Assembly: GCA_015680685.1 (NCBI GenBank)
Contig: MNCI01003676.1
Location: 53,483 to 117,482, forward strand
Source of the DNA: Gnetum montanum
Lineage: Eukaryota; Streptophyta; Gnetopsida; Gnetales; Gnetaceae
DNA length: 64,000 bases
Direction of reading: 5' to 3'
In this document: one piece after another, positions 57,096-64,000 of the stretch
How the letters are laid out: each line of letters begins with the position of its first letter
How positions within the stretch are numbered: the stretch's first letter is position 1
The notes under the pieces: model-generated
What the model was told of the DNA's origin: nothing
The model's database searches: none
What the model saw: the letters and a program-made list of their open reading frames with translations, nothing else
Program-made: the position numbers and the translations under genes

Positions 57096-58582
57096 TCTCC
57101 CTCTTCTTTTGCCACTGGGTAAATGAGCCTTTGAATTTGATGGACCATAATTTCTAATAATATCCCTTGGGAATAAACCTTAAGGATCTTTCTTGTTTTA
57201 TTTTGAAGCCCATCTATCACATGATGAAGTTGTTTCCATTGAGAAATATCATGGTCTTGGTAGTAGTGCAAAAGAGAGTAACACCTACCCAAGACTATAT
57301 CAAGGGATTCATGATTTCCATATTTCCACCTTTGGATATATTTTCTTAAATTGAAAATCCTCAAATATGTTTAATACTTATTTTTAAATAGCTCCAACAT
57401 CATACTCCATCTACAAATAGATTTTGCCTTCAAAGATAGGTATGAACTTTAAGCTTCTTTGATAAGTATTGTAGGGAGTATTTTGAGTTTTTTCCACTCA
57501 TTATTAATATTCTACAAGGCACACACATCATGAAAGGCTTGTAAATGATGTTGTGAATCAAAATTATATCCTCCTTCTAATTTAGAAATGTTGTTCATAT
57601 CAAGCCATTTAACTCGACTATCCCTTTAATGCTTGGTAGAAATATGAACTACTTTAGAAATATTAATCATTCTTCTTGTAGCTAATAATGATGCATCATA
57701 GTTAATATATTCATGGTGGCCCCTACGATGGTTATGTCTCCTATGATGTAACCTACTATGCCTTATTTCTTGATGATGCTACAATTTCTTTTTCTATTCA
57801 CATCCTTACTTCTTCCATTCCTATGATGGGACCTTTAGTCATCTCCATCTACATCTTGATCATTCCTTCTTCTATTTCAATCATAGTTTCCCCTATTAGA
57901 GTTTGATGATGAGAAGAATGATAAAGATGAAGGACAAGGAGAGTGGTGCTAACTTGTCCTTATTCTTTGATCCTTTTGTTGTTCTTTTGTTAAATGGTTT
58001 GAAAACCTTGGCCTTGAGGTTCTTCTGGCTCTAGAACTAGTTTTTTTCCTTTATTCTAGTTACTCACCAAGATTGATTGTAACTATTAGTAAGTGATGTC
58101 TTCTTCATTGAAAGGAAAAGGATCTTGGTGTTGAGATTGCCCTACTAGAAATTTTGGACCCTCCTTCTATGATTGTAGAAATAATGGAATCAGAAGCTAT
58201 TTTCCCTTGGAGGCTTCATAGTGTGCCTTCATGTGTTCATCTTTTGTAAGTTGGTCCTCTATTGGTTGATAATCTCTATTGAGTTTCGCTATTACTTGGT
58301 AGTTTGAGCCCACTATTTTGAGCCCTAGTTTCATGAGAGTTGCCATGGGCATTGCAGAAATAGAATGATCAAGAGGTAGCATAATGTTACCCTCGAAATC
58401 TCTCCAACATTTCTATTCATCTCAATGGATGATAAAGTCTAAGTCTAGATAATAGGGATCTAAATGGGTATAGAAAACCTTTAGTTTTTGAGGTGTCTTA
58501 CTAGCATTCTTCTAGTTCTATCATGTTACCAGTTGGAGTCATCGATAGGTGGTGGTGAATCATTCTTGCAAGAAGAAGCCAT
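57096..58582 (-). pseudogene. Element E3 gag, 5' and middle part (decayed)
   Basis: Starts near ATG ending at 58582 (MASSCKNDSPPPIDDSNW). The frame 58382-58197 includes LTKDEHMKAHYEASKGK (E5 has LMKAHNEASKNK). The frame 57364-57083 holds the gag core RCYSLLHYYQDHDISQWKQL followed by HHVIDGLQNKTRKILK, matching E5 at about 61080-61170. The remaining gag lies across the Copia insertion at 7140-6254. Confidence 0.82.
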
Positions 58583-58718
58583 CTTAGTTGTTTTGATATA
58601 TTATGCCTTAATAAGGTATTATGATTATTTTTCTTAAAATATAATATTTATTTTCTTTTACGATAACTTTCTAAAATTTCACTATCTAACATTATTTAGC
58701 ATACTTAATTAAACGTGT

Positions 58719-58735
58719 TCACAGTAATGGTGCCA
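58719..58735 (-). other. Element E3 primer-binding site (tRNA-Asp type)
   Basis: TGGCACCATTACTGT on the minus strand, one base from the LTR. All four differences from TGGCGCCGTTGCCGG are transitions. Confidence 0.82.
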
Positions 58736-58736
58736 A

Positions 58737-59600
58737 TGATAAGCAATGGGAATTCCTTATACTCAACCATAAAAATCACTAGTATGTACATGCAATCTAG
58801 TCAAATTCCATGAACTATGTTTTACCTAAGTGGCCTATATCATTAGATGGTAAAAGATATAGTTTTCTAATCATTTTCTTCCAAATCAACACTTGTGGTA
58901 ATCTATTGGTATGATTAAGTATGGTTGAGGTGAAAAATATTCATTTTTATAATTTGTATTATTTTTGGTGTCTATAAAAATGGTTAAATAAAGGAAATTT
59001 TAATATTTAAATTCACTAATTAATTAAACAAAATATTCTAAATTCAAAACATCCATTTCCACTTTTAGTACACATCCTAAACATATATTAACACTTTTGG
59101 GTTACCAAGTAGTTACTACTAGGTGTACCAAGTATCCACTACTAAGATTACCAAACATTAATATGTTATGCTTGAAGTGGTCATACTCATATTAATTACA
59201 AATTATAATATTAAATGGTTACCAATAAGACAATAAATTACATTCAAAGTAAAGTGCTAGAAAATAAAGTTAAATTAATCCAAGTGCTACAATGGATGGA
59301 AGAAATCTTGATTTTATTGTTTTTCATTCAACTATGTCAAGGTACATGTTGCACTTAAATAAAATGCCATAAAATCACCTTGATCCATGTTACAGAAACT
59401 CAAAGGAAACGTTTCCTAGCTTCTATAGAAAGAAACTACAAGAATTTGGCTAAGGAAATGATTAAATGATATCATAAATGTGATGGGTGTGGATATTTAT
59501 ATAGGCAATGATTGCATCAACATCAACACATATGAACTAATGCATCCTAAGATGCATCGATGGGGTGCATTGATGTAGTTTCCTTTTTCATATTTCATTA
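58737..59600 (-). repeat. Element E3 5' LTR (right boundary uncertain)
   Basis: Related to the C LTR: TGATAAGCAATGGGAATTCC then ACTCAACCAT, later ACACATCCTAAAC and GGGTTACCAAGT in the same order. TATA box on the minus strand (CTATATAAATATCC, about 59490-59505). It lacks the CTCTAAT palindrome array of C. The outer end could lie anywhere from 59519 to about 60060. Confidence 0.72.
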
Positions 59601-60060
59601 ACTATTTTCTTTCTTAACTATTATATACTTTTTTTATGTTATAGTATATTTTGCAAGAGATTATGCCCTTAATATCTCTATCTATTCTTCCTATCATTTT
59701 AGATTAACTTTAAAGACAAAATATTCTATTAAATTATTTTTTAAAGAAAGGAAATGCTCACCATTATTACTATTTTCTATATTTTTTCTTACTAATCAAG
59801 AATAATATTTTTCTTTCTTTAAAGCCAAACAATGGTTATTTGATATGATCTTTATAAGAAATTCTACTTTAGCAAATTACTTCAAAACTATCACGAGTGA
59901 ATTAAATTCTTGATTTGATGTTATGACATTATGAAGAAGTTTAAGTAATTTGATATTTCTTTAATTACTTTGAAATCACAGAACTATTGAATATATAGTA
60001 AAGTAGACTAAGTTTTTAAATATTAAGCTTAAAAGATGATGTTAAAGAATTAGTGTGTTT
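59600..60060. other. AT-rich stretch, unassigned
   Basis: T- and A-rich with no frame and no repeat that I can place. It is either the U3 part of the E3 LTR or a leftover of another insertion. Confidence 0.35.
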
Positions 60061-60069
60061 ATAAAGCTC

Positions 60070-62420
60070 AACACATCTCCAGGGACTATTGGCCAATGGA
60101 GGCTTAACTTAGAAAAGGTAAACTCATGAAGGCACATAATGAAGCCTCCAAGAATAAGAAGGTCCTAATATCATTAACTTCATAATCAAATAAGAAGGAC
60201 ATATAGCTTCCATCAAGGAGATCCTAGCACCAATGTTCTCCTCCCTTTGATAATAACAACATGACTCATCAATGGCTACATTCAACCTTGGAAAGCAATT
60301 AAGATAAGGAAAGAATTGGTTTCAGAACTATGGAAACCTCAAGGTCAAGGTTCCCAAACTGTTTAGAAAAAGAAAAACCAAGGGACCAAAGAAGGAGGAC
60401 AAGCCATCATAATTATTCTATTCCTTCAGCTTCATCATCCTCCTCATTGTCAAGCTCTAACAAGGAAGAACATGAGTGAAACTGAAGGAAAAATGATTGA
60501 GGCCAAGATGGAGATAATAGATGACCCAATAGTTGAGATGGAAGGAGGGAACATAGAAAACAACAAGAAGAGAAGGATCATCAGGAAAGAAGGCATAGTA
60601 GGCCACATCATAGAAGACATTATTATGGTAGGTGTTGCAATGAATATGATGACTATTATGAGCCACTACAAGCTATGAGAAGTATGATAAACATCTTGAA
60701 GATAGTTCATATTCCCACTAGGAATCAAAGAGAGAGCCAAATCAAATGGGTTGATATGAATAACATTCCTAAGTTTGAAGGAGGATACAATGCCAATTCA
60801 AAACATCGTTTTAAGCCTTCCATGATGCTTGTGCCTTGTAGAACATTGAGAATAATTTGTAGAAACTGAAACCAATCCACACAGAACTCATTAAGGAGTA
60901 TGAGAGTTGGCACCAGTGTTTGGAGCTAGAATCTATCTATAGATGGAGTACAATGTTGGAGCTCCTTAATAATAAATATCAAACACATTCTAGGGTGTCT
61001 ATGTTAAGAAAAAAAATTTAAATATGAAAAGAAAATTATAAATCCCTTAATGTAGCTTTGAAAAGATTTTACTCTCTTATACATTAATGCCTAGGTCATG
61101 GTTTATCTCAAAGGGAAGAAATTCATCATGTGATAGATGGGCTCAAAAATAAAACTAGAGACACTCTTGGGATTTAAGCCTAAAGGAGATTATTAGAAAT
61201 GAAAGATCATTAGATTCAAAGGCTTATTGATTAAGTGGTCAAGAAGAAGGTGAAATAAGAAAGAGAAAAATTATAGAAGAGTGTAATGGAGACCCTTGCA
61301 TTTGCAAAAGGGTGCCACATCTATGCAATTATGAAGAGGAAGCACCACTGGAAGAAGTGGAACAAAGAAAAGCCTTACTAATTTAAAAATATATCATAGA
61401 AATATTAGCTAAGGTGGATGAAATGTGGGAATCCTTTGATGAAAAGTTTCAAGATAATTTTAAAATTACGAAGAAGAAAATAAAGTAAGGGAATAAAGAT
61501 AAAGACAAAAGAAGAATAAGAAGAGATGCACAAAATAACTACCATCAATAGAAAGTTAAGCTTGTAGCAGTTGATGAGGTTGTAGATTCTAAAATAGAAG
61601 ATGAGGTGTATGATATCTGCCAATATGAATATTTCAAGGAATGTTGTCCAATATTGTCACATCTACAAAAATCTAGGATATATGCCTTGAACCAAAAATT
61701 TGTAAGAAGGAAACCACCTAGTAGATTTCCTTATTCACAAGGTAATTATCAGCAACAGTTCCACTAGTAATAGTATTATTTGAGTGGATTGCCATCTCAA
61801 TCTCAAGATCATTACCATCAATGGAAAAATTCATAATTGTAAGGGATGTCATTACCAAGGCATCAACATACTTACCACTAATGAAACTCATAAGGATATT
61901 ATGTCTAGAAAGTTGTACCTCCTAGTGGCTCTACAAACACTTATTTTTCTGATCACTACTACCTCCATGAATATCATAGGCCTACTACTCTATAAGCCAA
62001 ATTGCCTTCTACATACACTCCTTATTATCCACCACAACACTCTGAACCTCATACCTTCACTCCTTTGTCACCTAAACCATCTATGTAAGGTGAGATACCA
62101 CTATAGGCTCAATAAAAAAATACCACACGGGTTGTAAACTTACAACTAGATAGTAATTTAAGTGGTTATGAGTGCAAGCCTCAAAAAGAGCTTTCTTTAG
62201 ACCCAAGAGGCCATCTAAATTTCTGTAGGCATATGTAGCTATAACTTCCTCTCAAATTTCTTCTAAGATAACCACTGAGCTACATTCAAACTAAAGACTT
62301 CAAAATGTATAAACTATAATGTTATCTCATGTAGTTATAGACTAGAAAAAGTTAGGACACCTTCCAAGGAAAAGAACTAATCCAGGAAATCCTTTAATTT
62401 TCTTGTAGATTGTAGGAAAT
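60070..62420 (+). pseudogene. Element E5 gag (decayed)
   Basis: Near 60127 LMKAHNEASKNK parallels E3 gag. Then come an acidic-basic stretch and NNIPKFEGGYNANSKHRFK (about 60761). The core at 61060-61180 reads RFYSLIH-CLGHGLSQREE then IHHVIDGLKNKTRDTLGI. A decayed knuckle lies near 61600 (ICQYEYFKECC). The frame 61784-62137 (LYLLVALQTLIFL, IIHHNTLNLIPSLLCHLNH) parallels the E3 fragment at 6499-6305. Confidence 0.8.
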
Positions 62421-62499
62421 GATCTGTGTAAGGTTCTACTATACTAAGGTTTTGGAGTAAATTTAATTTTCCAACAAATGCACAAAATTTGGAACTTGC

Positions 62500-63201
62500 C
62501 TCAACTTAAAAAATTTAACATCATAGTAGAGCTTGTTGATTAATCCATCATCATTCCTTTGGAACTAGTGGAGGATATTATGATCACCATTTGTAGATGG
62601 TCCTATCCAATGGATTTTTTGGTTATCCATGTAAAAAACTATAAGGGAGACTTTCCAATTATCATGGGAAGGACTTGGCTAAGTACAATTGATGCCAAGT
62701 TAGAGATCAGAGACCTCTCCTTGGAAATCCCTAAGGAAGAAGAATTTGGAAAAATTAAGAAGATGAGAGGTCCATGCATCATGTATAGTAACATAGGATG
62801 TCATTGCATGTAGAATATATGGACCGTAAAAAGAAAATCCATTATAGCATGCAAGAAGTGTGCCAAAATAGTAGATGTCCAAAGATGCCTATACACAGTA
62901 GCCACAAAACAAGAGGATACCTAGTCACTAATAATAGATGATGATTCTAGCTCTATGATGAGTATGGAACCAACTCTTTGAAGCAGTGTATAGGAAATAA
63001 GAGGAAATGAATTGGAAAGATTTTGAAATCCTTAACACTTTTAAGCAAGAACCCTTAAAGTTCAAGTGCTTATTAACATCTCTAGAATATGTATTTCTTT
63101 ATAATGAAAAAGCAATAATCATTAATGCCCATCTTACCAAGGACCAAAAGGAGAATCTACTAAAAGTAGTAAACAAATGATCAATAGTCTTTGCTAAGGA
63201 T
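62500..63201 (+). pseudogene. Element E5 protease and linker, cut at the RT start
   Basis: The frame 62559-62813 reads MELVEDIMITICRWSYPMDF, then KGDFPIIMGRTWLSTIDAKL and EIRDLSLEIPKEE, closely matching element C PR. The linker (KQEPLKFKCLLTSLEYVFLY, then LTKDQKENLLKVVNK and SIVFAKD) leads into RT and stops at 63201 where E6 begins. Confidence 0.85.
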
Positions 63202-64000
63202 TGAGAACTTAGAATGGTGGGTTCAACGATTTTCCCATTTGCAATTACAACTATCATGCAAAAGCATCAAATTTTATGTGGTTCCCCAACTTGGGTACTT
63301 CCACACTTGGAGGGTAGAATCTATGCATAGCTCCACACTTTATTTCTCAATAAAATGTGATTTGAAGGACATGACACCATATACAAGGTCTAAGCTCCAT
63401 TCTAGAGTGTTTCATTAGTGCAAAACCACTCAACCCTACAATGTCCCAACAAACTTAGAATGTGGTTTCAAGGATCCCACAACCTTTACAAAATTGAGCT
63501 CTACTTTGGAGTGTTTTGATGCTACAAAATCACTCAACCCCACAAGGTCCCAACAAGCTTAATGTGGATTCCTTCTTGCAAGAACCACATCAATCCCATA
63601 GGGCTACAAGAAAAAGAAAAAGACACAAGAAAAGAATGTAACTAAATTTAAAAATCCTTGTTATTGAAGGTAAATACAACATACAACCAAGAANGATTTG
63701 TAAATTTAGTTACATTCTTTTCTTGTGTCTTTTTNACTCGCATAGATAAGATAATAATTAATCTGATTTGTACAATGCTTGCACAATTTACAAGAATTTG
63801 GTATCTTCTTATATCCTCAAATTTTTTGAAAAGTCCTTGGAATTCATGCAATAGCTACCCAATGACTAGTGTAGAAGTCTTCTTTGAAGTTGGAATGTCT
63901 ACCTAAGATTGGCCTCAATTCAGAAAAGATGTCTCACTAGAAAATGGGATGTCTCTCTCTTCTCTGGCATAGAGACGTCTACCATTCTTGGGAGACATAT
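63202..64000 (-). repeat. Element E6: Copia LTR, minus strand, truncated by the window end
   Basis: On the minus strand, AACCCACCATTCTAAGTTCTCA at the left edge resembles the end of the 7146-8204 LTR (CCCTTCTAATTTCA). Shared phrases in order: CCCTATGGGATTGATG, AAGCTTGTTGGGACC, AACACTCCAAAGTAGAGC. AAGATGTCTC and GAGACGTCTA motifs lie at 63926-63995 as in the other U3 regions. The body of the element lies beyond the window. Confidence 0.75.
63617..63734. repeat. 40-bp inverted repeat (39/40) with Ns beside one arm
   Basis: Arm 63617-63656 (AAAAAGACACAAGAAAAGAA...) and arm 63695-63734 are reverse complements with one mismatch. The 38-base loop ends in an N (63694) and another N follows (63735). 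The other Copia LTRs have only one copy of this segment. Confidence 0.9.

Larger units (their letters stand above)
60060..63201 (+). mobile_element. Element E5: Athila-like Ty3/gypsy, from mid-gag to the start of RT
   Basis: Plus-strand gag from about 60070, PR at about 62500-62815 and the PR-RT linker to 63201, where the Copia LTR E6 cuts it. The first ~330 bp of gag, leader and LTR are missing on the left, exactly where E3 begins. This fits E3 having inserted into E5 gag. Confidence 0.75.

Noticed and set aside
1-64000. tRNA or rRNA genes
   Set aside because: Only short tRNA-complementary primer-binding sites were found; no cloverleaf or rRNA-like stretch was recognised by eye.

Overview
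The window looks like intergenic heterochromatin of a seed plant with a very large genome. It is AT-rich and I see no confident host gene, tRNA, rRNA or CRISPR. Almost every stretch belongs to a decayed LTR retrotransposon: Ty3/gypsy elements of the Athila and Tat/Ogre type plus Copia elements of the Sirevirus type. Plant-type primer-binding sites (tRNA-Asp-like in the Athila-like elements, initiator-Met in Copia), plant LTR TATA boxes and 5-bp target duplications support this. The species cannot be named from the sequence. Coding frames carry many stops, mostly where CAG/CAA (Gln) or TGG would be expected, and CpG is largely replaced by TpG/CpA: the footprint of long-term cytosine methylation and deamination.

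The layout is a nest about five insertions deep. The letters are mine. E5 (60.06-63.20 kb, +, Athila-like) appears to be interrupted by E3 (6.25-7.15 kb plus 57.10-~60 kb, -, Athila-like). E3 is split by a Copia element (7146-57095, TSD TCTCC) and on the left abuts E1 (1-~6253, -, Athila-like, running off the window). The Copia element is split by A (12193-55537, -, Tat/Ogre-like, TSD TATGT). A is split by B (26378-48419, +, same Tat family, TSD GAATC). B carries C (27110-35289, -, Athila-like, TSD CTAGT) inside its 5' LTR, and a solo LTR (40694-42292, TSD ATGAC) beside its protease. E6, a minus-strand Copia LTR, cuts E5 from 63202 to the window end.

Only A still shows every Ty3 domain (gag, PR, RT, RNase H, IN). 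B has lost RT, C has an RT-to-integrase-tail deletion fusion, and the Copia element has lost pol but keeps gag and an env-like frame.

The most unusual part is the ~10.6 kb spacer between protease and RT of element A (17.4-26.37 kb and 48.42-50.14 kb once B is removed). It holds a ~188-bp tandem array of about 17 units, each with a hairpin core. It also holds an unrecognised multi-exon gene-like frame on the strand opposite A, with GT-AG introns whose phases match, and matching minisatellites at both ends. This spacer sits where Ogre elements are known to carry an intron. Whether the gene is a native antisense ORF of the element, a captured host gene or a separate transposon cannot be settled from the sequence alone.
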